A stretch of DNA of 64,000 bases from contig NZ_JAUASV010000002.1 of NCBI RefSeq assembly GCF_030345695.1, forward strand, positions 62,001 to 126,000, read 5' to 3'. The notes beneath the pieces were generated by a model that saw nothing but the letters and a program-made list of their open reading frames with translations, was not told the origin of the DNA and made no database searches. Origin of the DNA: Galbitalea sp. SE-J8. GTDB lineage: Bacteria > Actinomycetota > Actinomycetes > Actinomycetales > Microbacteriaceae. The first letter of the stretch is position 1. Each line of letters begins with the position of its first letter. Shown here piece after piece: positions 1-7,982 of the stretch. The position numbers and the translations under genes are program-made.

Positions 1-75
1 CTCGTTCGCGCCCGCCGCCGTGATCGCGACGCGCTTCTCGTTGTTCTTGACCTCGGTCGGTACCCCGATGCGCAT
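1..75 (-). CDS. ald: alanine dehydrogenase, N-terminal part
   Basis: Only the first 25 codons lie in the window; the gene runs off the left edge. Read on the minus strand from the ATG at 75, it begins MRIGVPTEVKNNEKRVAIT, which is the characteristic N-terminus of alanine dehydrogenase (L-alanine to pyruvate and ammonia with NAD). The gene is divergent from an Lrp-type regulator starting at 194, the arrangement known for ald and aldR in actinobacteria, which strengthens the call. The rest of the protein cannot be judged here. Confidence 0.85.
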   Translation of the reverse strand, partial: MRIGVPTEVKNNEKRVAITAAGANE

Positions 76-193
76 GACTCGCTCCTCTCGCCGCATCCTC
101 GGGCTCCAGGTTCGCGGTCGTTCGTTACGGCGGCGTTTCGAGCGCAGGATATTCTGCCGATTTGCAAGAGACACGTCAGATCGGGGAGTGATC

Positions 194-688
194 ATGGCTG
201 CAGCGGGCAATTCGACGAACGATCTTCGTCCGCCCATCGACGCGGTGGACCGCGAGCTGATCCGGCTGCTGCAGCAGGATGCCCGGAGCACGAACGCGAG
301 CCTGGCGGCATCCGTCGGCATCGCGCCGTCCACGTGCCTCACGCGAGTCCGCGCGCTCATCGAGCGGGGCGCGATCACGGGCTTCCACGCGGCGGTCGAC
401 CCGCGCGCCCTCGGGCTCGCCCTCGAGGCGCTCATCAGCATCAACATCAAGGTCGGCGCGCGGCGCGCGGTCGCGACGTTCGCCGACGAGATGCGCGCGC
501 TGCCGGAGGTGACGCAGGTGTTCTTCCTCGGCGGGGCGGAGGACTTCATCGTGCACGTCGCGACGCGCGACAGCGATCACCTGCGCCAGTTCGTCGTCGA
601 CAACCTGTCCGCGCATCCGTCGGTCGCGTCCACTCGCACGAGCCTCGTGTTCGAGCACGACGCACCACGGATGACGGTGCCGGACTGA
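194..688 (+). CDS. Lrp/AsnC family regulator, AldR-like
   Basis: This 164-aa protein has the two-domain Lrp layout. An N-terminal helix-turn-helix sits at about residues 16-75 (DRELIRLLQQDARSTNASLA, then the recognition helix), followed by a RAM/AsnC ligand-binding domain containing FFLGGAEDFIVHV. The reading frame is open further upstream, but the ATG at 194 is preceded by GGGGAGTG and gives the usual family length. It is divergent from alanine dehydrogenase, so I infer that it is the alanine-responsive activator or repressor of ald. The 118-bp gap between the two starts should hold its binding sites; I see no clean palindrome there. Confidence 0.85.
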   Translation: MAAAGNSTNDLRPPIDAVDRELIRLLQQDARSTNASLAASVGIAPSTCLTRVRALIERGAITGFHAAVDPRALGLALEALISINIKVGARRAVATFADEMRALPEVTQVFFLGGAEDFIVHVATRDSDHLRQFVVDNLSAHPSVASTRTSLVFEHDAPRMTVPD

Positions 689-712
689 GCGGACGAGCGC
701 ACGTCGCGGGCG

Positions 713-2221
713 CTACCGGCCCGCCTCGTGGATCTGCTGGCGCGTCCTCGTGTGGGTGATGTCGTCCGCGGTCACCGCGATGAGCCCGAGGGTGACGCGC
801 ATCGCCTCGGCGGGGAGCTCGTGCTCGACCGTCGGAGTGTCCGTGCCGAGCTGCAGCTCGCTGCCGTCGCCCAGCGTCACGGTGCCCGAGTCGAGGTACG
901 CGGCGACGCGCCCCCGGAGCACCATCGTGTCGTCGACCGTCACGAGGCTGACCCCGCCCTGCTCGCCCTTCACGTCGAGGTAGAAGCCGGTGATCGTGAT
1001 GCTCGACGCGGTGAGGCGCAGCGCCGTGGTGGTGCCGCCGTTCGCCAGCCGCAGCTTCACGTAGGCGAGGGTCGGGATGCCGGTGAACGAGATGGAGCTG
1101 CCGCCGAGCTGTGCCGCGGGGAGCGTCACGACCGGCGCGCTCCGGTCGAGCAGCGCGTCGCTCGGGTCGAGCGGCGTCTCGTCGTCGGCGGGCCCGGTGG
1201 ACGACGACCCGGTGGACGACGAACCCGGGCCGGATGTGGTGCCCGGCACGGTCGGCACGGTGCCGCCCGGGTCGATGCCTCCGGGCACGATGGCGCCCGG
1301 GTCGGTGCCGCCGGGCACGGCCGAGCCGGCGTCGACGTCGCCCGCTCCGGCGTCGCCGGTCCCGGGATCGACTGTGCCGGGGTCTCCAGCGCCGGGATCG
1401 CCGGCGCCCGGCGCCCCGGTGGTCGCGGTGGGCGAGGGCGTCGGCGTGGGGTTCGGCGTGCCGCAGCTCATCAGCACGGGGATGCAGAGGTCGGGCTGCG
1501 CGGCGTCCGCCGCGGGCGGGTCGAGCCCCGCGATGCCGGTCGCAGCGAGGGATGCCGCGAGCACGACCGCGAGGCCCGCGCCCGCGCGCGCGGCGCGCCC
1601 GCGCTGCGCGCCCGACGCCCCGTCGGGATCCGGGTCGGGGGGCCCCGTTCGATCGACCGCTCCGACGGTGCGCACGTACTCGGCGTGCGCCGCCCCGGCG
1701 CCGCTCGGATCGGTCGCCGCCGCCGGCGAGGACGGGCCGGAGGCGGGTGCGGACGGGCCCGGCGCCGGCGAGAGCGCGCCGGGCGCCGCGGAACGACGCG
1801 CCCGCGGCATCCGTCGGTCCCGTCCGTGCCGGCGCACCCGTTCGTGCCGCGGCAGCCAGGCGACGACGAGCACGCCGCCGATCGCGCCGAGCAGGAATCC
1901 GGCGACGAAACCGCCGAGGTTCGCGCCGATGAGCGAGTAGACGGCGACCACGAGGATGAGCACGCCGTACAGCAGGCGGTGCGCGGGCGTCGCGACGACG
2001 AGCACGCCGAGCACGATGAGCAGCACCGGGATGATGGTGGCCTGCAGGCCCTCGACGCCCACCTGGAACCGGATGTTCTTGAGGTCGAGCTGGCTCGACA
2101 GGAACATCTCGACGCCCGCGAGCACCGCGAGCAGCCCGCCCGGGAACGGACGGGTGCGGCGGAACTCGCGGAAGCGGATGCGGGCGCCCGGTCGAGCGCC
2201 CGCGGTCGACTGTGCGGTCAC
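713..2221 (-). CDS. DUF6114 domain-containing membrane/surface protein
   Basis: This 502-aa protein starts at a GTG 14 bp after the DUF6230 gene ends, so the two are co-transcribed. The N-terminal third holds a cluster of hydrophobic segments (FPGGLLAVLAGVEMFLS, ATIIPVLLIVLGVLVV, LLYGVLILVVAVYSLIGANLGG), the DUF6114 signature. A basic stretch and another hydrophobic segment follow (about residues 235-260), then a low-complexity Gly/Pro/Thr/Asp linker with repeated PGAGDPG-like units. The C-terminal 160 residues form a beta-rich domain (SSISFTGIPTLAYVKLRL). DUF6230 and DUF6114 proteins occur as neighbours in actinobacteria and their function is unknown; a role at the cell envelope is inference. 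Confidence 0.8.
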   Translation of the reverse strand: MTAQSTAGARPGARIRFREFRRTRPFPGGLLAVLAGVEMFLSSQLDLKNIRFQVGVEGLQATIIPVLLIVLGVLVVATPAHRLLYGVLILVVAVYSLIGANLGGFVAGFLLGAIGGVLVVAWLPRHERVRRHGRDRRMPRARRSAAPGALSPAPGPSAPASGPSSPAAATDPSGAGAAHAEYVRTVGAVDRTGPPDPDPDGASGAQRGRAARAGAGLAVVLAASLAATGIAGLDPPAADAAQPDLCIPVLMSCGTPNPTPTPSPTATTGAPGAGDPGAGDPGTVDPGTGDAGAGDVDAGSAVPGGTDPGAIVPGGIDPGGTVPTVPGTTSGPGSSSTGSSSTGPADDETPLDPSDALLDRSAPVVTLPAAQLGGSSISFTGIPTLAYVKLRLANGGTTTALRLTASSITITGFYLDVKGEQGGVSLVTVDDTMVLRGRVAAYLDSGTVTLGDGSELQLGTDTPTVEHELPAEAMRVTLGLIAVTADDITHTRTRQQIHEAGR

Positions 2222-2235
2222 GGCGCGGCCCCCGC

Positions 2236-2880
2236 TCAGAAGCAGGTCTCTCCGTCGGTCAGCTCGAGGTGCATGCCCGTCAGCGTGAACACGCCGGCCT
2301 GCGTGCTCCACGCGGTCTGCTGCAGGTGGGCGATGGTCAGGGCGTCGGCGTCCTGTGCGAAGTCGCCGGCGTCGCCCTTGGCGCCCGTGTTGACGGTCGA
2401 GGCGTCGACGCCGATGCGGATGTGCGAGAACTCGGCGTCCCCGCTCAGGTCGGTCATGCCGATCTGCAGGTCGGTGGCGCTCGCGGGGGCGTCGCCGCCG
2501 CCCGCCGTGATCTTGACACCGACCTTGCCGAGCGGCGTGTCGGTGACGATCGACTGACAGAGGTTCGCGAGCGTCGCGTGCTTGATGTTCGCGATCGCGA
2601 CGGAGCGCAGCGTGCCCGCGGTGTCTTTCACCGTGCCGGCGTACTGCGAGAAGCCGTCGCCCTTCAGCTGGCTCGCGCTGATCTGGAACTGGCTGCCGGA
2701 GACCGAGAACGAGACCGGCACGGCGCCGCCCGCGACGCCGCCGAGCGTCACGGTGGAGGCGATGGCGACGGGGATCGCGACGAGCACGATGCGTCCCGCG
2801 TGGGATGCCGTCATCCGTCGGAAGCCGCGCGGTCGGTCGGCGGTGGGGTTGCGTCCGTTGTCGGGCGTACGGGGTGTCAT
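2236..2880 (-). CDS. DUF6230 family secreted protein
   Basis: This 214-aa protein begins at the ATG at 2880, which has a strong upstream GAGGAGGA. After about 30 basic and polar residues there is a membrane segment or signal peptide (GRIVLVAIPVAIASTVTLGGVAGGA), then a beta-rich domain with SFSVSGSQFQISASQLKGDGF, typical of DUF6230. The last residues are GETCF, and a second Cys occurs in LANLCQSIV, so one disulfide is possible. It is the first gene of a two-gene unit with the DUF6114 gene and is divergent from a TetR regulator. No enzymatic function can be seen. Confidence 0.85.
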   Translation of the reverse strand: MTPRTPDNGRNPTADRPRGFRRMTASHAGRIVLVAIPVAIASTVTLGGVAGGAVPVSFSVSGSQFQISASQLKGDGFSQYAGTVKDTAGTLRSVAIANIKHATLANLCQSIVTDTPLGKVGVKITAGGGDAPASATDLQIGMTDLSGDAEFSHIRIGVDASTVNTGAKGDAGDFAQDADALTIAHLQQTAWSTQAGVFTLTGMHLELTDGETCF

Positions 2881-2962
2881 CGGTCCTCCTCGACACGACT
2901 CATGCACCCGGGGGCACGGCACCCGGGGGTGGTCGGAAGCCACCTCGGCTGGCGACGGGACG

Positions 2963-2990
2963 AGGCTAACCCCTACTGACTGCGCGTCAA
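2963..2990 (-). promoter_or_regulatory. promoter of the DUF6230-DUF6114 operon
   Basis: On the minus strand TTGACG (2990-2985) and TAGCCT (2968-2963) are separated by 16 bp. This is a good sigma70-type -35/-10 pair about 85 bp upstream of the DUF6230 start. Confidence 0.5.
2977..2989. promoter_or_regulatory. palindrome over the -35 box, candidate TetR operator
   Basis: TGAC-TGCGC-GTCA is a perfect 4+5+4 inverted repeat. It overlaps the -35 box of the DUF6230 operon and lies between that operon and the divergent TetR gene. Assignment as the operator of this TetR protein is inference from position. Confidence 0.35.
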
Positions 2991-3065
2991 TAAGGTTGTC
3001 CACAACACACAGGAATCTCCGCGACACCCGGGATGTGGCGGCGCCGCGCGTGCGGATCCGCGCCG

Positions 3066-3071
3066 TAGGCT
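3066..3071 (+). promoter_or_regulatory. -10 box, leaderless start of TetR gene
   Basis: TAGGCT ends exactly 6 nt before the ATG at 3078 and there is no Shine-Dalgarno sequence. This fits a transcript that begins at the start codon. Confidence 0.5.
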
Positions 3072-3077
3072 CTGGGC

Positions 3078-3689
3078 ATGTCCGCAGAACGCCGCAGGCG
3101 GCTGAACCCGGACGACCGGCGCGCCCAGCTGCTCGCGCTCGGCGTCGCGAGCCTCGCCGAGCAGCCGCTCGACGCGCTGTCGATCGAACAGCTCAGCGCG
3201 AAGGCGGGCGTCTCGCGCAGCCTGCTGTTCTACTACTTCGGCTCGAGGCAGGGTCTGCACCACGCGGTCGTGCTCGCGGCGCGCGACGCACTGCTGCGCG
3301 CGACGACGCCCGCGCTCGAGCTGCCGCCGCTCGATCGGCTGCACGACACCCTGACGCGGCTCGTCGCCTTCGTGCGGGAGCACCGCGGCACGTTCTTCGC
3401 GCTCGTGCGCGGGTCGTCGAGCGCGGACTCCGACGCGAAGGCGCTCATCGACGAGGCGCGGGCCGTGAACGCCGAACGCCTGCTCGCCGCGTTCCTCGAG
3501 CTCGGCACGCCCGACTCGGAGCTGCTGCGCGTCGCCGTGCGGGCCTGGGTGTCGTTCGCCGAGGAGACCCTCGTCGACGGTGCGATCGCGACCGAGCTGC
3601 CGGATGCGGAGCTCGTCGCGTTCCTGCAGCGCAGCGCGACGGCGGTGGTCGCCGCCGTCGCGCCCGCACCCCATCCGGCCGGCGGGTAG
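3078..3689 (+). CDS. TetR/AcrR family transcriptional regulator
   Basis: This 203-aa protein has an N-terminal TetR helix-turn-helix at about residues 12-58 (ALSIEQLSAKAGVSRSLLFYYFGSRQGL) and a helical ligand-binding C-terminal domain. It is divergent from the DUF6230-DUF6114 operon and convergent with the aldo-keto reductase gene. By position it most likely represses the surface-protein operon through the palindrome at 2977. The ligand cannot be deduced. Confidence 0.85.
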   Translation: MSAERRRRLNPDDRRAQLLALGVASLAEQPLDALSIEQLSAKAGVSRSLLFYYFGSRQGLHHAVVLAARDALLRATTPALELPPLDRLHDTLTRLVAFVREHRGTFFALVRGSSSADSDAKALIDEARAVNAERLLAAFLELGTPDSELLRVAVRAWVSFAEETLVDGAIATELPDAELVAFLQRSATAVVAAVAPAPHPAGG

Positions 3690-3695
3690 CCGCCG

Positions 3696-4535
3696 TCAGC
3701 CGTTGAACCGCGCCGGGTGCGGTCCCGTGCGACCGTCGCGGTCGAGGGCGTCGATCGCGGCGAGCTCGTCGTCGCCGAGCGTGACGTCGAACACGTCGAG
3801 GTTCTCGGCGATGCGGCTCGGCGTGACCGACTTCGGGATGACGATGCGACCCTGCTGCAGGTGCCAGCGCAGCACGACCTGGGCCGGCGTCTTGCCGTGC
3901 CGCGCGGCGATCGCGGTGATCACCGGATCGGCGAGCACCGCGCCCTGCGCGAGCGGGCTCCACGCCTCCGTCGCGATGCCGTGCCGCGCGTTCGCGGCGA
4001 TGACGTCGCGGTTCTGCAGGGCGGGGTGCAGCTCGACCTGGTTGACGGCCGGCACGACCGAGCCCGCGTCCACGAGGCGGTCCAGGTGCTCGGGCTCGAA
4101 GTTCGAGACGCCGATCGCCCGCACGCGGCCGTCGGCGTAGAGCCGCTCGAGCGCCCGCCACGTCTCGAGGTACCGGTCGTGAGCCGGCGCCGGCCAGTGG
4201 ATGAGGTAGAGGTCGAGCGCGTCGAGGCCGAGCTTCGCGAGGGTCTCGTCGTACGCACGGAGCGTACTGTCGTAGCCGTGGTCGCTGTTCCACACCTTCG
4301 ACGTGACGAACAGCTCGTCGCGGCGCAGTCCGGACTCGGCGATCGCGCGCCCGACGCCCGCCTCGTTGCCGTAGATCGCCGCAGTGTCGATGCTGCGGTA
4401 GCCCGCTGCCAGGGCGGTGGCGACCGCGGCGGTGGTCTCGGCATCCGGAACCTGGAACACCCCGAAACCGAGCTGGGGCACCTCGATGCCGTTGGTGAGG
4501 GTGATGGTCGGGACGGTGGTGGGTGCGGTGCTCAT
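3696..4535 (-). CDS. aldo/keto reductase (2,5-diketo-D-gluconate reductase-like)
   Basis: This 279-aa NADPH-dependent carbonyl reductase has the AKR barrel. The catalytic tetrad is visible as Asp and Tyr in RSIDTAAIYGNEAGVG, Lys in FVTSKVWN and His in LYLIHWPAP. The cofactor-binding C-terminal motif IPKSVTPSRIAENLDVFD is also present. The ATG at 4535 follows AAAGAGA. It lies 41 bp downstream of the MFS gene on the same strand, so the two are probably one operon under the divergent MarR. The family reduces small aldehydes and ketones; the actual substrate is unknown. Confidence 0.9.
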   Translation of the reverse strand: MSTAPTTVPTITLTNGIEVPQLGFGVFQVPDAETTAAVATALAAGYRSIDTAAIYGNEAGVGRAIAESGLRRDELFVTSKVWNSDHGYDSTLRAYDETLAKLGLDALDLYLIHWPAPAHDRYLETWRALERLYADGRVRAIGVSNFEPEHLDRLVDAGSVVPAVNQVELHPALQNRDVIAANARHGIATEAWSPLAQGAVLADPVITAIAARHGKTPAQVVLRWHLQQGRIVIPKSVTPSRIAENLDVFDVTLGDDELAAIDALDRDGRTGPHPARFNG

Positions 4536-4576
4536 TCGTTCTCTTTCGACGGTGGTCGGGTGCGGGTGGTGGTGGG

Positions 4577-5764
4577 TCAGCCGGCAGTGGCGAGCGTGGC
4601 CACGCGATCGATCGCCGCGGCGTGGCGAGCCCGAGCGGCCGCGATCGCGACGACGACGAGGGCGGCCGCGGTGATGGACGCGCCGATCCAGATCGGGGAG
4701 GTGTAGCCGAGGCCCGCGGCGATGCCGACGCCGCCCGCCCAGGCGCCGAGCGCGTTGCCGACGTTGAACGCGCCGATGTTCGCGCCGGAGGCGAGGGTCG
4801 GCGCGGCGCCCGCGTAGCCCATGACGCGACTCTGCAGTCCGGGCACGGTGCCGAACCCGAAGCCGCCCATGAGGAACAGGGCGATGATCGTCGCGACCCC
4901 GGATCCGGCGAGCAGCGCGAACAGTGCCATGACGACGGCGAGGGCCGCGATGAAGGCGATGAGGGTACCGTCGACCGAGCGGTCGGCGAGGCGGCCGCCG
5001 AGCCAGTTGCCGATGACGAGCCCGACGCCGAACAGCACGAGCAGCCACGGCACGGTGCCGGTCGCGAAGCCGCTCACCTCGGTCAGGGTGTAGGCGATGT
5101 AGGTGAACGCGCCGAACATCCCGCCGTAGGCGAGGATCGTGATGACGAGCGAGAGCCAGACCTGGCCGGAGCGGAAGGCCGCGAGCTCGCGGCGGATGCT
5201 CACCCGCTCCTCGGGCGCGTGCAGCGCGGGCACGAGCACCCCGATGCCGACGAACGCCAGCACGCCGATCGCGGAGATCGCCCAGAACGTCGAGCGCCAG
5301 CCGAGCTGCTGGCCGAGGAAGGTGCCGAACGGCACGCCGAAGACGTTCGCCGCCGTGAGCCCGGTGAACATGATCGCGATCGCGCCGGCCTTCTTCTCGC
5401 CGGCGACGAGGCTCGCCGCGACCACCGAGCCGATGCCGAAGAACGCGCCGTGGCACAGGGCAGCGATGACGCGGCCGAGCATGGCCACCCCGTAGCCGTC
5501 CGCGACCGCGGTGAGCACGTTGCCGACGATGAACAGCACGATCAGGCTGAGGAGCACGGGCTTGCGCGGCAGCCGGGTGGTGGCCGCGGTGAGCACGAGC
5601 GCACCGATGACGACGCTCAGCGCGTAGCCGGAGATCAGCCAGCCCGCCGCTGCCTCGGAGACGGCGAAGTCGGCCGCCACCTCGGGCAGCAGCCCCATGA
5701 TGACGAACTCGGTCAATCCGATCCCGAACGCGCCGAGAGCGAGGGCGATCAGTCCGATGGGCAT
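4577..5764 (-). CDS. MFS transporter, DHA1 family (AraJ/YdhP-like)
   Basis: This 395-aa polytopic membrane protein has about 12 hydrophobic segments. It begins MPIGLIALALGAFGIGLTEFVIMGLLPEVA, which is typical of DHA1 efflux permeases related to AraJ. The ATG at 5764 was chosen because AGGAG precedes it; codons further upstream lie in the operator region. It heads a two-gene unit with the aldo-keto reductase, and a MarR regulator is divergent from it. A likely role is export of a small toxic compound sensed by the MarR protein. Confidence 0.85.
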   Translation of the reverse strand: MPIGLIALALGAFGIGLTEFVIMGLLPEVAADFAVSEAAAGWLISGYALSVVIGALVLTAATTRLPRKPVLLSLIVLFIVGNVLTAVADGYGVAMLGRVIAALCHGAFFGIGSVVAASLVAGEKKAGAIAIMFTGLTAANVFGVPFGTFLGQQLGWRSTFWAISAIGVLAFVGIGVLVPALHAPEERVSIRRELAAFRSGQVWLSLVITILAYGGMFGAFTYIAYTLTEVSGFATGTVPWLLVLFGVGLVIGNWLGGRLADRSVDGTLIAFIAALAVVMALFALLAGSGVATIIALFLMGGFGFGTVPGLQSRVMGYAGAAPTLASGANIGAFNVGNALGAWAGGVGIAAGLGYTSPIWIGASITAAALVVVAIAAARARHAAAIDRVATLATAG

Positions 5765-5810
5765 GAGGGTTCTCCTGTTACGCTGGACAAGTAGTTGCAA
5801 GCGCTGCATG

Positions 5811-5846
5811 TTGCGCAAGCGCAAGACATAGTTGCACACGCAACTA
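5811..5846. promoter_or_regulatory. two palindromes, candidate MarR operators
   Basis: The gap between the divergent MFS and MarR genes holds TTGCGC-AA-GCGCAA (5811-5824) and TAGTTGC-ACAC-GCAACTA (5829-5846), both perfect inverted repeats. A further TAGTTGCAAGCG half-site begins near 5792. MarR proteins bind such sites in their own divergent promoters; the assignment is inference. Confidence 0.5.
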
Positions 5847-5880
5847 GACCGCGCAAGCAAGAGATTTCGGAGGTCGGGTC

Positions 5881-6336
5881 ATGGGCATCGGTGATGACGC
5901 GGTCGAGGTGCGGGCCCAGGGCTGGCGCACGCTCGCGGCTCTGCACGGGCTGATCGAGACGACGCTCGAGCGGGGCCTGGGCGACGCGGTCGAGCTCTCC
6001 GTCGTGGAGTACACCGTGCTCGACGCGCTCGATCGGCAGGACGGCTGGCACATGCGGATGCAGCAGCTGGCCCGCGCGACCGCGCTCAGCCCGAGCGCCA
6101 CGACCCGGCTCGTCACGCGCCTCGAGGACCGCGGGCTGCTCTCCCGCGTGCTGTGCGCCGACGACCGCCGGGGGATCTACACCGAGCTCACCCCCGCGGG
6201 CCGCGACCTGTACGAGCGGGCCCGGCCGATCCACGACGAAGCCCTCGAGCGCGCGCTCGAGGAGGCCGCGACCCGCCCGGAGCTCGCACCCGTCGTCGAC
6301 GCGCTGCACGACCTCGCGCTGCCCGTCGCCGGCTGA
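5881..6336 (+). CDS. MarR family transcriptional regulator
   Basis: This 151-aa protein has a winged-helix MarR domain: MQQLARATALSPSATTRLVTRLEDRGLLSRVLCADDRRGIYTELT shows the recognition helix, the wing and the DDRR motif. A GGAGG lies 7 nt before the ATG at 5881. It is divergent from the MFS/aldo-keto reductase operon, and palindromes lie in between, so I infer that it represses that operon and itself and is released by a small ligand. Confidence 0.88.
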   Translation: MGIGDDAVEVRAQGWRTLAALHGLIETTLERGLGDAVELSVVEYTVLDALDRQDGWHMRMQQLARATALSPSATTRLVTRLEDRGLLSRVLCADDRRGIYTELTPAGRDLYERARPIHDEALERALEEAATRPELAPVVDALHDLALPVAG

Positions 6337-6353
6337 GCGCACGACCGGCACGG

Positions 6354-7952
6354 TCACAGCGCCGGGAAGTAGTGCTCCTCCTGCGGCTCTCCGTCGGTCA
6401 GGGCGATGACCGCGTCGAGCAGCTCGTGGTCGAATCCGGTCCAGCGGCCCGCGATCGAGCGCGTGAACTCCCCCCACGACGGCACCACGAACTCCTCGCG
6501 GTAGTGACGTTCGTGCTCACCGCTGCGGTCGAGGCGCCAGCGCCGGGCTCCGGTGCGGCGACGCGCCATCTCGACGCCGCGCATCGCGGCGACGAACTCG
6601 GCCTCCTGTCCGATCTGCACGACGTACTCGACTGCGACGATGACCGGCCCGTCATCGGCATCCGGCTCGAAGACCAGGGTCGGCGCCGCGGAGGACAACG
6701 CCGAGATCGTGCGGTCGAGCCGGCCGGTGAGCGGGTGCAGCGGAACGAACGGAACGCTTGCGGCGACCACCAGCAGCAGGCCCGCTCCGATCAGGAGGCA
6801 CGCCTGTGATCCGACGTAGCCGGCGACGATGCCCCAGCCGAATGAGGCGATCCCCTGACCACCGAGGAAGACCAGGAGGTAGAACGCCATCCCGCGCGCT
6901 CGCACCCACTCCGCGAGCGTCAGCTGCATCGCCGCGTTGAGCGTCGTGAGGGTCGCGATCCATGCCAGCCCGGTGAGGATGAACGCGATCACGACGACGG
7001 GGAGGGATCCGGTCGCGGGTGCGATCAGGCCGGCCGCGTAGACGATGGCGGAGCCCGCCAGCACCCAGGAGGGCGAGAGCCGACGGCGCAGCGTCGGCAT
7101 CAGAGCGACGCCCAGAACGGCACCCGCGCCCAGCACCCCGAGGAGCAGGCCGTAACCGGACGAGCCGAATCCGAGCTCACTGTCGGCGACCGACGGCAAC
7201 AGCGCCCACAGCACGCACGCGGGGATCACGAAAAGCGCGGACCGCAGCAGGATGCGGCGAACGCCGGGCGCGGCGCGCACGTAGCGGAGACCCGCGGCGG
7301 CGGCGGGACCGAACGCCTCACGGCCGAGGGCCGGTCGTCGGGCGGGACGCTTCCACCAGATCAGCACGCCGGTCACACCGACGAACGACGCGGCGTCGAG
7401 GGCGAATACCAGCGTCGGCCCGTTCAGGCTGACGAGAACGCCGGCCACCGCGGGCCCGATCGCCCGGGCGGCGTTGACCGTGATGCTCGACAGGGATGCC
7501 GCCGCAGCGATCTGCTCGCGGGGGACGAGTTCTGGTTGGATCGCCTGCCACGCTGGGTTCGTGAGCGCGGCGAGCGATCCCAGCACGAACGTCATGACCA
7601 GCAGCGACCACGGGGTCAGTGCGCCGGTGCTGCTGAGCAGCCACAGCACGCCAGCGGCCACCGTGGAGGCGGCGGTCGTGACGATGAGCAGCAGACGACG
7701 GTCGGCGGAGTCGGCGAGCACGCCCGCGACGAGGGACAGTAGGAGCACCGGGAGCAGAGATGCGGTCTGCACCCAGGCCACCAGCGCGGGCGATCGCGTC
7801 GTCTCGAGCAGGAACCACTGCGCTCCCACCGACTGCATCCAGGTGCCGACGTTCGAGCCGAGCTGAGCGGACGAGAGGTTGCGGAAGGTCGCGCGAGCGA
7901 GCGGCGCCCATGCCCCGCTCGACGCCGCGCTCCGAGTCCGCCGGTCAGCCAT
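6354..7952 (-). CDS. MFS transporter of the MFS_3 (transmembrane secretion effector) family
   Basis: This 532-aa protein has an MFS body (residues about 15-410) beginning FRNLSSAQLGSNVGTWMQSVGAQWFLLE, the signature of the PF05977/EntS-like group. It also has a soluble C-terminal tail of about 120 residues (VAVEYVVQIGQEAEFVAAMRG... HYREEFVVPSW), which resembles the antibiotic-biosynthesis-monooxygenase-like tail common in this family. It is the last gene of a hydrolase-DUF5996-MFS unit with gaps of about 30 bp. Substrate unknown. Confidence 0.85.
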   Translation of the reverse strand: MADRRTRSAASSGAWAPLARATFRNLSSAQLGSNVGTWMQSVGAQWFLLETTRSPALVAWVQTASLLPVLLLSLVAGVLADSADRRLLLIVTTAASTVAAGVLWLLSSTGALTPWSLLVMTFVLGSLAALTNPAWQAIQPELVPREQIAAAASLSSITVNAARAIGPAVAGVLVSLNGPTLVFALDAASFVGVTGVLIWWKRPARRPALGREAFGPAAAAGLRYVRAAPGVRRILLRSALFVIPACVLWALLPSVADSELGFGSSGYGLLLGVLGAGAVLGVALMPTLRRRLSPSWVLAGSAIVYAAGLIAPATGSLPVVVIAFILTGLAWIATLTTLNAAMQLTLAEWVRARGMAFYLLVFLGGQGIASFGWGIVAGYVGSQACLLIGAGLLLVVAASVPFVPLHPLTGRLDRTISALSSAAPTLVFEPDADDGPVIVAVEYVVQIGQEAEFVAAMRGVEMARRRTGARRWRLDRSGEHERHYREEFVVPSWGEFTRSIAGRWTGFDHELLDAVIALTDGEPQEEHYFPAL

Positions 7953-7982
7953 GGAGTGACCCGGGTACCCGTCGGGTCGAGG

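Noticed and set aside
713-2896. A single 727-aa reading frame covering both DUF genes on the minus strand
   Set aside because: Its first 225 residues are the antisense-like, Arg-rich shadow of the DUF6230 gene, which is in another frame with a strong ribosome binding site. The real second gene starts at the GTG at 2221.
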